From assembly GCA_018970025.1 (NCBI GenBank), contig JAGWXF010000003.1, positions 62,001 through 126,000 of the forward strand: a stretch of DNA of 64,000 nucleotides, given 5' to 3'. The position numbers and the translations under genes were made by a program. This DNA comes from Actinomycetales bacterium (lineage in GTDB: Bacteria; Actinomycetota; Actinomycetes; S36-B12). The notes below the pieces were generated by a model. It did no database searches. It was given only the letters and a program-made list of their open reading frames with translations, and had not been told where the DNA came from. Below, piece after piece: positions 9,767 to 18,265 of the stretch (positions are counted from its first letter, which is position 1; the number at the start of each line of letters is the position of its first letter).

Positions 9767-10669
9767 CTACTGCTCGTCGGCGGGCCCCGCTGACGCTGGT
9801 GCGGTCATGCCCGCCCGCAGCAGGCCCATCGCTGCCGTCAGCTCGCCGGGGATGATCCATACCTTGTTCGCATCGCCCTCGGCCATCCTCGGCAGCGCCT
9901 CGAGGTAGCGATGCGCGAGCGCGGCCGAGGAGGGCGCCGCGTCGTGGATCGCCCCATACACCGTCACCAGGGCGGATGCCTCGGCCTCGGCCCGGATCAC
10001 CTGGGCCTTCGCCTCGCCCTCGGCGGTCAGGATGGCAGCCTGCTTGGCACCCTCGGCGGTCAGGATGGCAGCCTGCTTCTGCCCCTCCGCGGTCAGGATC
10101 GCTGCCCGTCGCTCGCGCTCGGCCTTCAGCTGCTTCTCCATCGACTCCTGCACCGAGGCCGGCGGATCGATGGCCTTCAGCTCCACGCGGTTGACCCGGA
10201 TGCCCCACTTGCCGGTCGCCTCGTCCAGCACCCCGCGCAGCTGCCCATTGATGGAGTCCCGCGAGGTCAGCGTCTGCTCGAGGTCCATGGAGCCGATGAC
10301 ATTGCGCAGGGTCGTCACCGTCAGCTGCTCGATGCCCAGCAGGAAGTTCGCGATCTCGTAGGTGGCCGCCTTGGCGTCCGTGACCTGGAAGTACACGACG
10401 GTATCGATGGAGACGACGAGGTTGTCCTCGGTGATGACTGGCTGGGGCGGGAAGGATGCGACCTGCTCGCGCATGTCGACCCGGCGGCGGATGCGGTCCA
10501 CGACCGGGATGAGGATGCTCAGCCCCGGGGTCAGGGTGCGCTGGAACCGGCCGAGCCGCTCGACCACGGCCGTGGAGGCCTGGTCGACGATCACGATCGT
10601 GCGGGTGAGCACGATGACGGCCAGGACAACGACCGCCACTCCCACGATGACCGGCAGGACCACGTCCAT
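9767..10669 (-). CDS. SPFH/Band 7 (stomatin-like, QmcA type) membrane protein
   Basis: A 300-aa protein with one N-terminal membrane segment (VVLPVIVGVAVVVLAVIVL) followed by an SPFH domain (VERLGRFQRTLTPGLSILIP and TLRNVIGSMDLEQTLTSRD). A helical C-terminus carries three 11-residue units related to AAILTAEGQKQ. Such proteins oligomerise at the membrane and organise microdomains or proteases. The start is ATG 10669; the longer ORF (10816) runs into the upstream gene. The partner NfeD-like gene lies 58 bp upstream on the same strand, a very common pair. Confidence 0.9.
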   Translation of the reverse strand: MDVVLPVIVGVAVVVLAVIVLTRTIVIVDQASTAVVERLGRFQRTLTPGLSILIPVVDRIRRRVDMREQVASFPPQPVITEDNLVVSIDTVVYFQVTDAKAATYEIANFLLGIEQLTVTTLRNVIGSMDLEQTLTSRDSINGQLRGVLDEATGKWGIRVNRVELKAIDPPASVQESMEKQLKAERERRAAILTAEGQKQAAILTAEGAKQAAILTAEGEAKAQVIRAEAEASALVTVYGAIHDAAPSSAALAHRYLEALPRMAEGDANKVWIIPGELTAAMGLLRAGMTAPASAGPADEQ

Positions 10670-10727
10670 GGCATCTCCTTGACTCGTGACGGGACGTATC
10701 CCGTCGGGTTGGCGTGCGGGCGATCGG

Positions 10728-11171
10728 TCAGTCGAGCTCGTCGATCGGGTGGACCAGGGCCGTCGCGCCGTCGATGCGGGTGACGACCAGGGGGGTGCCC
10801 GTGGGGACGGGGACACGAGTCACGGCGGTGTCGAGCCGGGCTGACCAGGTCTCCCCGCGCAGGGACATCAGCCCGGCCTCGGCCGTGACCTCGCTCGCCG
10901 CGCGCCCGGTCATGCCCGGCAGGGCATCGACCCCGGTGCGCGCATCAGCGGGCATGCGGCGCATATGCCGCAGCGCGATCGGACGAATGAAGGCGATGCC
11001 GCCACCGGCCACGGCGATCCCCGCAACCGCCTGCGCCCACACCGGGCCGCCCAGGGCTGCGGTCGCGGCCGCCGCCAGGGCTCCCGCACCGATGAGTAGG
11101 AAGGTCAGGTCCGTGACGAGCAGCTCGATCCCCACGGCCACCGCTGCCACTGCGAGCCAGCCCCAGCCCAT
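10728..11171 (-). CDS. NfeD-like membrane protein
   Basis: A short NfeD: N-terminal hydrophobic helices (WGWLAVAAVAVGIELLV, FLLIGAGALAAAATAAL) and a C-terminal OB-fold-like beta domain (GMTGRAASEVTAEAGLMSLRGETWSA, ending ALVHPID). The ATG at 11171 has GGAGG six bases upstream, so I prefer it to 11189; this gives 147 aa. NfeD proteins pair with SPFH proteins such as the one downstream and support membrane integrity. The promoter probably lies between 11172 and the 32-bp repeat array. Confidence 0.85.
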   Translation of the reverse strand: MGWGWLAVAAVAVGIELLVTDLTFLLIGAGALAAAATAALGGPVWAQAVAGIAVAGGGIAFIRPIALRHMRRMPADARTGVDALPGMTGRAASEVTAEAGLMSLRGETWSARLDTAVTRVPVPTGTPLVVTRIDGATALVHPIDELD

Positions 11172-11208
11172 CGACGGCCTCCGATCCACCTGCCTGCGGA
11201 GTCGGCAT

Positions 11209-11320
11209 CAGTGCCGAACACCATCCGCACTGAACTCGTTCAGTGCCGAACACCATCCGCACTGAACTCGTTCAGTGCCGAACACCATCCGCACTGAACT
11301 CGTTCAGTGCGAACACCATC
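11209..11320. repeat. Array of 32-bp direct repeats, each containing a perfect inverted repeat
   Basis: Three identical 32-bp copies start at 11209, 11241 and 11273, followed by a partial copy (11305-11320) lacking one C. At each junction GTTCAGTGC is followed 12 bases later by its exact reverse complement GCACTGAAC, so the array can form consecutive hairpins. There are no spacers, so this is not CRISPR. It lies between the end of the nine-gene minus-strand run and nfeD. It could act as a REP-like 3' element or terminator for the former, or as a multi-copy operator for the latter. Confidence 0.85.
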
Positions 11321-11334
11321 AGTGTCGCACGGCA

Positions 11335-12360
11335 TCAGCCCTGAATCGACAGCAGCAGCTTGCCCACGTTGTCACCGCTGAACAGCCGCATGAAGACGTC
11401 GTGGAAGTCGCTCACCTGCCCCTCGACGATGGTCTCGGGTGCGGTGATCCGGCCCTGGGCGACCCAGCCGGCCAGGCGCCGACGGGCCGTTGCGTACTCG
11501 CGCTCGTAGTCGAAGACAAGGAAGCCGGACATCGTGGCCCGGCGCACCAGCAGGCTGAGGTAGTTGGACGGGCCTGGCACGACCGCATCGGCGTTGTACT
11601 GGGAGATCGCCCCGCAGATGACGACCCGGGCGTGCATGGCGAGGCTGGCCAGGGCCGCATTCAGTACCTCCCCGCCCACGTTGTCGAAGTAGACATCGAT
11701 GCCATCGGGCGCCGCCGCGCGCAGCTCCTTGCGCATCGCCGGGTCGCGGTAGTCGATGGCGGCGTCGAAGCCGAGCTCGTCCACGACCATCCGGCACTTC
11801 TCCGGCCCGCCGGCGATGCCGATCGTCCGGCAGCCGTTGATCCGGGCGAGCTGGCCGACGATGGTGCCGACGGCCCCTGCCGCCCCCGAGACCACGACGG
11901 TGTCACCGGGCCGGGGCCGGCCATGCTCCAGCAGGCCGAAGTAGGCGGTCAGGCCGGTGATGCCCAGGACCCCGAGGTACGTCGACGGCGCACCCAGGGC
12001 TGGATCCACCCTCGTCACGCCCCGGCCGTCGCTGAGGGCGAACGACTGGACCCCGCCGGTCGACTGGACGATCGTCCCGATCGGGAACTTCGGATGACGC
12101 GACTGCACGACCTCCCCAACCGTGCCTGCCCGCATGACCTCGCCCAGGCCGACCGGCGGCAGGTAGGAGGGCCGGTCATCGAGCCAGCCGCGCATGGCCG
12201 GGTCCAGGGAGATGTAGGTGGTGCGCACCAGGAACTGGCCCTCGCCGACGACCGGCATGGGCTCCTCGGCGATCGCCCAGTCCTCCGGGACGGGGCTCCC
12301 CACCGGCCGGCGTGCCAGGCGAACCGTCGTGTTCATGTCCATCGCCATCTCCTTCTTCAT
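11335..12360 (-). CDS. NADP-dependent medium-chain reductase (CurA/leukotriene B4 12-hydroxydehydrogenase-like)
   Basis: A 341-aa zinc-free MDR enzyme. It has YISLDPAMRGWL, GLTAYFGLLEHG, the nucleotide-binding VVSGAAGAVGTIVGQLA and YFDNVGGEVLNAAL, all typical of CurA/PTGR-like enoyl reductases. It probably reduces the double bond of an alpha,beta-unsaturated ketone or aldehyde with NADPH in the cytoplasm. Its ATG overlaps the preceding stop (ATGA), so it is the last gene of a coupled run. In that context it may handle an unsaturated intermediate, but the substrate is unknown. Confidence 0.85.
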   Translation of the reverse strand: MKKEMAMDMNTTVRLARRPVGSPVPEDWAIAEEPMPVVGEGQFLVRTTYISLDPAMRGWLDDRPSYLPPVGLGEVMRAGTVGEVVQSRHPKFPIGTIVQSTGGVQSFALSDGRGVTRVDPALGAPSTYLGVLGITGLTAYFGLLEHGRPRPGDTVVVSGAAGAVGTIVGQLARINGCRTIGIAGGPEKCRMVVDELGFDAAIDYRDPAMRKELRAAAPDGIDVYFDNVGGEVLNAALASLAMHARVVICGAISQYNADAVVPGPSNYLSLLVRRATMSGFLVFDYEREYATARRRLAGWVAQGRITAPETIVEGQVSDFHDVFMRLFSGDNVGKLLLSIQG

Positions 12361-13247
12361 GTGTCCAGGTCGGACATCGCCCGCAGCACGGGCACGACTG
12401 ACGCGACCTCATGGGTGCGCATGACGCTGGTGCCCCCCAGCGCGGCAAGTACCGCGAAGTATCCCTCAGCCTGGCGGAACTGGTCCTCGAACAGGTCGAA
12501 GGCATGGGGCAGCGCGTGACAGACCGGCAGGCCGAGCGCCCGCAGCCGGAAGGTCTGGAGCAGGACCTTCGCCTGGTGTCGCACCCTGGTCATCGGATCG
12601 GTGAGGTTGGCGTAGTAGAAGCCAAGGCCAGGGTCGATGACCAGCCGCTGCACCCCGTGCGACCGGGCCAGCTCGACCCGGGCCTGCAGGTGCTCGGCGA
12701 GCACCGGGATCGGATCCTCGGTGCGTACCTGCGTCACCTCGCGGACGTTCGCCCCGCCCACGTAGCAGACGATGACGGTCGCGCCGAACTGGGCGGCAAG
12801 GTCGAAGCACTCGCGCTGGTACTCCACCCCGGTGAGGTTGAGCACGAGTGCGCCTGCCTGCAGGCAGGCACGGGCGACCTGGGGCAGGTAGGTCTCCGCC
12901 GAGACGAGGATCCCCTCGGATGCCAGGGCCTCGATCACCGGGACCATCGCCCGTGCCTGCTCCTCGGCGCCGACCCGGGCCGCCCGGGCGGTGCTGGACT
13001 CGGCCCCGATGTCGACCAGGTGCGCTCCCTGCGCCGACTGGATCCGCGCCTTGCGGATTGCTGACGACGTCGAGGTGGCGATGCTCTCGCGATAGGTCGA
13101 GTCCCGGGAGAGGTTGACCGTGCCCATCACCACCGGGCTGGCATCCACGTCGAACGCCTGCCCGCCGATGAGCAGCGGCCCCACCGGATCCCGCGGCCCG
13201 TCCCCGAACTCCTGCGCGAGATCCGCGAGCCCGGCCAGGGTGATCAC
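12357..13247 (-). CDS. Dihydropteroate synthase-like pterin-binding protein (divergent)
   Basis: A 296-aa TIM-barrel protein of the FolP family. It has VVMGTVNLSRDS in place of MGILNVTPDSF, AHLVDIGAESS, LVIDPGLGF and the end motif MRTHEV. The usual STRPG loop is degenerate (SSTARAARVG), and the SRK loop that binds p-aminobenzoate and phosphate is replaced by CHALPHA. A true dihydropteroate synthase activity is therefore doubtful. It may bind a pterin or folate-like ligand in another reaction. The start is GTG 13247, overlapping the stop of the RibD-type gene; the ORF-track start at 13448 lies inside that gene. Confidence 0.75.
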   Translation of the reverse strand: MITLAGLADLAQEFGDGPRDPVGPLLIGGQAFDVDASPVVMGTVNLSRDSTYRESIATSTSSAIRKARIQSAQGAHLVDIGAESSTARAARVGAEEQARAMVPVIEALASEGILVSAETYLPQVARACLQAGALVLNLTGVEYQRECFDLAAQFGATVIVCYVGGANVREVTQVRTEDPIPVLAEHLQARVELARSHGVQRLVIDPGLGFYYANLTDPMTRVRHQAKVLLQTFRLRALGLPVCHALPHAFDLFEDQFRQAEGYFAVLAALGGTSVMRTHEVASVVPVLRAMSDLDT

Positions 13248-13987
13248 GGGCGCCGGGCCAGGTAGCGCTGGAAGGCGAAACCCTCGGCCCAGGCAACCTG
13301 GACGAGGTCGAAGGCGATGGGCGCGTCGAAGGCAGGGCCGGTGACCACCTGGCCGCCTCCGGCGATGACCGGCGCGACGGAGATATCCGCCTCGTCGATG
13401 AGCCCTGCCTGGGCAACATGGCGCAGCAGCATCGGACCACCCTCGCATACGATGCGCCGCAGGCCGCGCTCATGCAGGATCCGCACGACCTCGCGCGGGT
13501 CGAGCCGCTCCCCCGGCAGGGCGATCACCTCGGCATGCCGCCGGGCGAGCGACAGCCGGTCAGCAGGCGCCGACTGGCTGGCGAGCACCAGGACGGGCAG
13601 GGCTGACTCGCTGAAGAGGGGCTCCTGCCAGGGCAGGTCGGCCGCTGCGCTGACAATCGCCACGACCGGTGCCACCGCCAGGCCGAGCTCGGCACGCTGC
13701 TCGGCATGCTCAGCCTTGGCGAGCATCGGCCGATAGCGCTCGGCGCGGATCGTGCCGGCTCCGACGAGGACGGCATCGCACAGCCGCCGGGTCTCGGCGA
13801 ACACCCGTCGATCGGCGGCGCAGGAGATCGATCCGCTGCGGCCGTCCGGGCCGACAGCGGCTCCGTCCAGGGTGGTGACCATCATGGCCCGCAGCCAGGG
13901 CCCCTGGGGCCATGGATAGGCATCCGCCAGGCTGACATCGTCCAGGTGCCCGATGGCCCGGGTCTGGGCGCCCCCGCCTGCACGCAT
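13244..13987 (-). CDS. Pyrimidine reductase family protein (RibD C-terminal domain)
   Basis: A 247-aa protein of the RibD_C/DHFR-like fold. It has MMVTTLDGAAVGPDGRSGSI, DAVLVGAGTIRAERY, RRIVCEGGPMLLRHV and VAPVIAGGGQVVTG. It lacks a deaminase domain. Stand-alone homologues in Actinobacteria reduce riboflavin precursors or act as dihydrofolate-reductase-like enzymes. The start is ATG 13987, five bases after the hydrolase stop; the longer ORF is read-through. Coupling to a dihydropteroate-synthase-like gene suggests a pterin- or folate-related step, which is inference. Confidence 0.82.
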   Translation of the reverse strand: MRAGGGAQTRAIGHLDDVSLADAYPWPQGPWLRAMMVTTLDGAAVGPDGRSGSISCAADRRVFAETRRLCDAVLVGAGTIRAERYRPMLAKAEHAEQRAELGLAVAPVVAIVSAAADLPWQEPLFSESALPVLVLASQSAPADRLSLARRHAEVIALPGERLDPREVVRILHERGLRRIVCEGGPMLLRHVAQAGLIDEADISVAPVIAGGGQVVTGPAFDAPIAFDLVQVAWAEGFAFQRYLARRP

Positions 13988-13992
13988 CGCGC

Positions 13993-14910
13993 TCACGCCC
14001 AGGCACGCAGCAGGGCGGCGACCAGGGCGTCCGGGGAGTCGGCATTCGGGGAGTGGCCGGCACCGGGGATCTCGATGGCCTGCGCGCCGAGGTCGCGGGC
14101 CAGCTGCTGCTGCAGCTCGATGGGCCAGGCGTCGTCGTGCTCCCCCCAGATCACCGTCGTCGGGATGGCGTCTCCCCCATCGCCGCCGCTGACGCGCTCC
14201 CTGAGCTGGACGGTGTGCGGCGGCTGCTCGAGCAGGAGTCGGCCGAACTGCTGCAGCTGCAGCGGATGATTGCGCAGCCAGCGGCGCTCCAGGAAGGCAT
14301 CCACCTCGGGCGGCTGGCCGATCCCCTCGCCGCGCTCGGCCGCCTCGGACTCGTCCAGGGCCCGCTTCATCTCCCACAGGGTCGCCAGCGAGGTACGCGG
14401 CAGGGACTGGACCAGGGTGGGCAGCGGACCATGACGATGGGGCGGCAGGGCACCGGGGCCGGTGCACAGCAGGACGAGGGAGGCCGGCCGCACGACGCCG
14501 GATGCCACGGCCTGCTGGGCCACCAGGCCGCCGAAGGAGTGGCCGACCAGGTGCGGCGGATCCGCTCGGCCCAGCCGCTCGGCGGCCTGGGCGATGACAT
14601 CGGCGAGGTCCTCCGCCAGTCGGGGCAGCGCATAGTCGCTCGCCTCGGCCGACCCATCGGACTCATGCTGGCCGATCTGGTCGTAGGTCAGCATCCCGAC
14701 GCCCCCGGTGGCGAGCAGGGGCGGTAGCGCGATGAAGTCCTCCTTGCTGCCCGTGAAGCCCGGCACGAGGACGGCCCAGGCCTGTGCCTGATCCGCGCCG
14801 GGCACGCCGTCGACCAGCCCGGAATGCAGCACGGCCAGCGAGCCCACCCGCCCTGGCCAGCGCTCCAGGACGGCTCCCGCCGACAGGCGCAGGTGCGGCG
14901 GGGTGCTCAT
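13993..14910 (-). CDS. Alpha/beta hydrolase
   Basis: A 305-aa cytoplasmic alpha/beta hydrolase. The nucleophile elbow is GHSFGG, an oxyanion region lies near VLVPGFTGSKED, an acid candidate in VIWGEHDDAWP, and the catalytic His in GAGHSPNADSPD. It begins 33 bp after the semialdehyde dehydrogenase stop and precedes the RibD-type gene by five bases. By position it could be the hydrolase branch of a meta-cleavage pathway (DmpD-like), but its sequence is not diagnostic and it could serve an unrelated ester. Confidence 0.8.
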   Translation of the reverse strand: MSTPPHLRLSAGAVLERWPGRVGSLAVLHSGLVDGVPGADQAQAWAVLVPGFTGSKEDFIALPPLLATGGVGMLTYDQIGQHESDGSAEASDYALPRLAEDLADVIAQAAERLGRADPPHLVGHSFGGLVAQQAVASGVVRPASLVLLCTGPGALPPHRHGPLPTLVQSLPRTSLATLWEMKRALDESEAAERGEGIGQPPEVDAFLERRWLRNHPLQLQQFGRLLLEQPPHTVQLRERVSGGDGGDAIPTTVIWGEHDDAWPIELQQQLARDLGAQAIEIPGAGHSPNADSPDALVAALLRAWA

Positions 14911-14943
14911 GCAGCGGTTCTATCAGGTGACGCTCAGCGCACC

Positions 14944-16380
14944 TCAGCCGCGGTCGATCTGCATCACCACGGCCTTGGGCTCGGTGAAGAACTCCCGGCT
15001 GAAGTTGCCGCCCTCGCGACCGACACCGGACTCGCCGACCCCACCGAAGGGTGCGCGCAGGTCGCGGATGAAGAAGCAGTTCACCCAGACCGTCCCGGCG
15101 CGCAGCTTGCCCGCCACCCGGTGCGCCCGGCTGAGGTTCTCGGTGAAGACCATCGCATTGAGCCCGTATCGCGTGTCGTTCGCCAGGGCGATTGCCTCGT
15201 CCTCGGTGTCGAAGGGGGTCGCCACGACGATGGGGCCGAAGATCTCCTCCTTGATCACCCGGGCGGTCGCCGGGGCATCGGCGATGATCGTGGGCCGGAC
15301 GCTCCAGCCATCGCCCAGGCCGCCGGTGACCACCCTGCCCCCGGCCAGGGACTGCTCGTCGAGGTAGCTGCGCACCTTGGTGAAGTGCTGCTCGCTGGCC
15401 AGCGCCGCGGAGAACTGGGTGGCCGGGTCCTTCGGGTCGCCGACGACCAGGGCCTCGGCGGCGTGCTTATAGCGGAGCATGAACTCCTCGTAGATCCCCC
15501 GCTGCACGTACAGCCGGCTACCGGCCAGGCACACCTGCCCGGCATTGCGGAAGATGGACTCCACGGCCCAGTGCACGGCATTGTCCAGGTCGGCATCCTC
15601 GAAGACCAGGTTCGCGCCCTTGCCGCCGAGCTCGAGGCTGACCGGGATGAGATTGGCAGCGGCCGCCCGGCTGATGACCTTGCCGGTGCCCGACTCTCCG
15701 GTGAAGGTGATCCGGTCGACATCGGGATTCTCGGTCAGGGCCGAGCCCACGGAGTCGGGCCCGTACCCGTGGACGACATTGAAGACGCCGGGCGGGAAGC
15801 CGGCCTCGATGGCCAGCCGGGCGGTGATCGTCGCCGACACCGGGGTGTCCTCGGCCGGCTTGAGCACGACCGTGTTGCCCCAGGCCAGGGCGGGGACGAA
15901 CTTCCACGTGGCCAGCATCAGCGGGAAGTTCCAGGGCGAGATGGCCACGGCGACCCCTGCCGGATCCATCTGCGCGTAGGCATGGTGGCCGCTGTCCATC
16001 GGATACGCCTCGGACATCGACATCCGCGCATGGTCGGCGAAGAAGCGCACGTTCCAGATACTGCGCGCGACATCGTGCCGCGACTGGGTGATGGGCTTGC
16101 CCATGTCCCGCGTATCGGCCATGGCCAGCTCATCGGCGTGGGCCTCCATCAGGTCCGCGAGCCGGTGCATCAGCTGCTGCCGCTTCTCAAAGCCCATCCG
16201 CGGCCATGGCCCCTCGTCGAAGGCCCGGCGAGCCGCGGCCACCGCCCGGTCGGCATCGGCCTTCGTCCCGGATGCGATGCTCGCCCAGGGCTGACGGGTG
16301 TAGGGATCGATGTCGTCCATGGTGCCGCCGTCCAGGCTGGGCACCTCGACGCCGTCGATGATGTGTCCGTAGAAGTCCAT
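14944..16380 (-). CDS. dmpC: 2-hydroxymuconic semialdehyde dehydrogenase-like aldehyde dehydrogenase
   Basis: A 478-aa NAD-dependent aldehyde dehydrogenase. It has SPWNFPLMLATWK, FTGESGTGK, the general-base Glu in SLELGGKGAN, the nucleophile Cys in NAGQVCLAGSR, and EEIFGPIV. Overall it most resembles the 2-hydroxymuconate-semialdehyde dehydrogenases of aromatic meta-cleavage. The neighbouring decarboxylase, hydratase, aldolase and acetaldehyde dehydrogenase support this. AGGAGG lies eight bases before ATG 16380, so I prefer that to the ORF-track start at 16398. It should oxidise the ring-fission aldehyde to 2-hydroxymuconate. Confidence 0.85.
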   Translation of the reverse strand: MDFYGHIIDGVEVPSLDGGTMDDIDPYTRQPWASIASGTKADADRAVAAARRAFDEGPWPRMGFEKRQQLMHRLADLMEAHADELAMADTRDMGKPITQSRHDVARSIWNVRFFADHARMSMSEAYPMDSGHHAYAQMDPAGVAVAISPWNFPLMLATWKFVPALAWGNTVVLKPAEDTPVSATITARLAIEAGFPPGVFNVVHGYGPDSVGSALTENPDVDRITFTGESGTGKVISRAAAANLIPVSLELGGKGANLVFEDADLDNAVHWAVESIFRNAGQVCLAGSRLYVQRGIYEEFMLRYKHAAEALVVGDPKDPATQFSAALASEQHFTKVRSYLDEQSLAGGRVVTGGLGDGWSVRPTIIADAPATARVIKEEIFGPIVVATPFDTEDEAIALANDTRYGLNAMVFTENLSRAHRVAGKLRAGTVWVNCFFIRDLRAPFGGVGESGVGREGGNFSREFFTEPKAVVMQIDRG

Positions 16381-16427
16381 CGCCTCTGCCTCCTGCATTG
16401 CCCGGGCTCGTGACCGGGAGTCGACCG

Positions 16428-17207
16428 TCAGCCGCGGACCGCAATCGATCCGAGGCTGGTGAAATGGGCCCCGACATTGGTGCCGGGCGTGGTGAAGACG
16501 GCATCGGTCATGCCGCCGGTGAGGACGATCCAGCCGGCCTCGAGCCGCAGGCCGCGGCTGGCGAGGTCGTTCGCCGCCAGGGCCAGCGCCTCGGCGGGGT
16601 GCCCCTGCACGGCACCGCCCGTGGCGGAGTCGACGATGGCGCCATTGACCTCGAGCAGGCAGGCCTCCATCATCAGGTCGAGCTCCTCGGGCCTTCGCCC
16701 GACGCCTCCGAGGATGAACTTCGCGCTCGAGGCGTTGTCGGCGATGACGTCGGGCAGGGTGAACCGGAAGTCCCGATAGCGGCTGTCGATGATCTCCACC
16801 CCGGCGTAGACCATGTCGACCGCTGCCATGGCGGTCGCGGCCGTGACGCCCGGGCCGACGAGGTCAGCCCCGAGGACGAACACGATCTCCGGCTCGGCGC
16901 GCGGGTGGATGAGCTGATCCTGCGGCACCGGGACCCCGGCCTGGAGCACCATCGCGTCGGTGAGCCACCCGGTCAGCGGGGCGTGGACGTTCATCCGCTG
17001 CTGCTTGGCGCGCGAGGTCAGCCCCAGCTTGACCCCGATCACCCGCTGGCCGGCGGCGACCTTGCGGCGCAGCACCTCGTCCTGGACGGCATAGGCGCTC
17101 GCCTGATCCAGGCCGCTCCACTCCTCGGTGATGGGCCCGCGATCGCGCCGCTCCTCCTCGCAGGCGAGCAGCTCCGTTGCGCACGAGTCGATATCGGTGA
17201 TGGCCAT
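16428..17207 (-). CDS. dmpH: 4-oxalocrotonate decarboxylase (hydratase/decarboxylase family)
   Basis: A 259-aa protein of the MhpD/DmpE/DmpH family. It has GVKLGLTSRAKQQRMNVH, HPRAEPEIVFVL, EIIDSRYRDF and DVIADNASSAKFILGG. These details resemble the decarboxylase DmpH more than the hydratase, and the separate hydratase is encoded four genes upstream. It converts 2-oxohex-3-enedioate to 2-hydroxypenta-2,4-dienoate. The ATG overlaps the aldolase stop (ATGA). The start is 17207; the longer ORF to 17771 is read-through. Confidence 0.85.
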   Translation of the reverse strand: MAITDIDSCATELLACEEERRDRGPITEEWSGLDQASAYAVQDEVLRRKVAAGQRVIGVKLGLTSRAKQQRMNVHAPLTGWLTDAMVLQAGVPVPQDQLIHPRAEPEIVFVLGADLVGPGVTAATAMAAVDMVYAGVEIIDSRYRDFRFTLPDVIADNASSAKFILGGVGRRPEELDLMMEACLLEVNGAIVDSATGGAVQGHPAEALALAANDLASRGLRLEAGWIVLTGGMTDAVFTTPGTNVGAHFTSLGSIAVRG

Positions 17208-18265
17208 CAGCGTGTCCCCGCTCCTGCCAGGTCGCCCATGTCGCGCTCCTGCGCGATCTGCAGGGCGATGTCGATGATCATGTCCTCCTGGCCGCCGACG
17301 TAGCCCGCCTCGCCGACCCGCTGCAGGATCTCGTGGGTGGGCACGTCGTACCGTGCCGCGGCCCGCTCGGCGTGCAGCAGGAAGCTGGAGTACACGCCTG
17401 CATAGCCCTGCACGATGGAGGATCGGTCCATGTGCGGCAGGCGCGGGATGAACGGCTTGACGACCTCCTCGGCTGCGGCGAGCGCGGCCTGCACGTCGAT
17501 GCCCGTGGGCACGCCGAGCCGGTCGAAGGTCGCGGCCAGTACCTCGGTCGGCGAGTTGCCGGCCCCCGCGCCCAGGGCCAGCAGGGCGCCGTCGATCTGC
17601 CGGGCACCGGCCTGGTAGGCCAGGACCGAGTTCGCCACCCCGAGGGAGAGGTTCTGGTGGCCGTGGAAGCCGACCTGTGCCTGCTGGCCGACCTCGTCGA
17701 GCACCGCCTGCACCCGGGCCTGGGCGTCGCCGAGCACGAGGGCACCGGCTGAGTCGACGACGTAGACGCACATCGCGCCGGCATCGACCATGATGCGTGC
17801 CTGCTGGGCAAGGGTGGCCGGCGTGGCCCGGTGCGACAGCATCAGGAAGCCGACGGTCTCCATCCCCAGGGCCCGCGCCGCCTTGAAGTGCTGGATGGAG
17901 ACGTCCGCCTCGGTGCAGTGGGTGGCGATGCGCGCGACGGATGCCCCGGCATCATGGGCCCGGCTGAGATCCTTGACGGTGCCCAGGCCCGGCAGCATGA
18001 GCACGGCGATCTTGGCCTGCTGCGCCTCCTCCACCGCGGCGGAGATGAGCGCGATCTCGTCGACCAGGCTGAACCCGTAGTTGAAGCTGGATCCGCCCAG
18101 CCCGTCGCCATGGGTGACCTCGATCACCTCGACGCCGGCTGCATCGAGGGCATGCACCACGCTGCGCACCTGCTCCTCGGTGAACCGATGCGCCATCGCG
18201 TGGCTGCCATCGCGCAGGGTCGAGTCGGTGATGCGGACCTTCGGGGCCGTGCTCTCCTGCGTCAT
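17207..18265 (-). CDS. dmpG: 4-hydroxy-2-oxovalerate aldolase
   Basis: A 352-aa HMG-CoA-lyase-like TIM-barrel aldolase. The metal and catalytic motif is [15 protein letters not shown], followed by [20 protein letters not shown] and [16 protein letters not shown]. It splits 4-hydroxy-2-oxopentanoate into pyruvate and acetaldehyde. Family members form a channelling complex with the acetaldehyde dehydrogenase, whose gene overlaps it here by four bases. Confident call. Confidence 0.95.
   Translation of the reverse strand: MTQESTAPKVRITDSTLRDGSHAMAHRFTEEQVRSVVHALDAAGVEVIEVTHGDGLGGSSFNYGFSLVDEIALISAAVEEAQQAKIAVLMLPGLGTVKDLSRAHDAGASVARIATHCTEADVSIQHFKAARALGMETVGFLMLSHRATPATLAQQARIMVDAGAMCVYVVDSAGALVLGDAQARVQAVLDEVGQQAQVGFHGHQNLSLGVANSVLAYQAGARQIDGALLALGAGAGNSPTEVLAATFDRLGVPTGIDVQAALAAAEEVVKPFIPRLPHMDRSSIVQGYAGVYSSFLLHAERAAARYDVPTHEILQRVGEAGYVGGQEDMIIDIALQIAQERDMGDLAGAGTR

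Noticed and set aside
10018-10110. 33-bp tandem repeat in the SPFH gene as a novel repeat
   Set aside because: AAILTAEG-type 11-residue units are a normal feature of this protein family's coiled-coil tail, so it was not counted with the unusual repeats.
11209-11320. CRISPR array
   Set aside because: The repeats are directly adjacent with no spacers, and no cas gene is present.
12357-13247. Functional folP
   Set aside because: The sulfonamide/pABA-binding loops are not conserved, so only a dihydropteroate-synthase-like call is made.
14824-16413. 529-aa plus-strand ORF
   Set aside because: Antisense to the aldehyde dehydrogenase; composition is typical of a GC-rich shadow frame.
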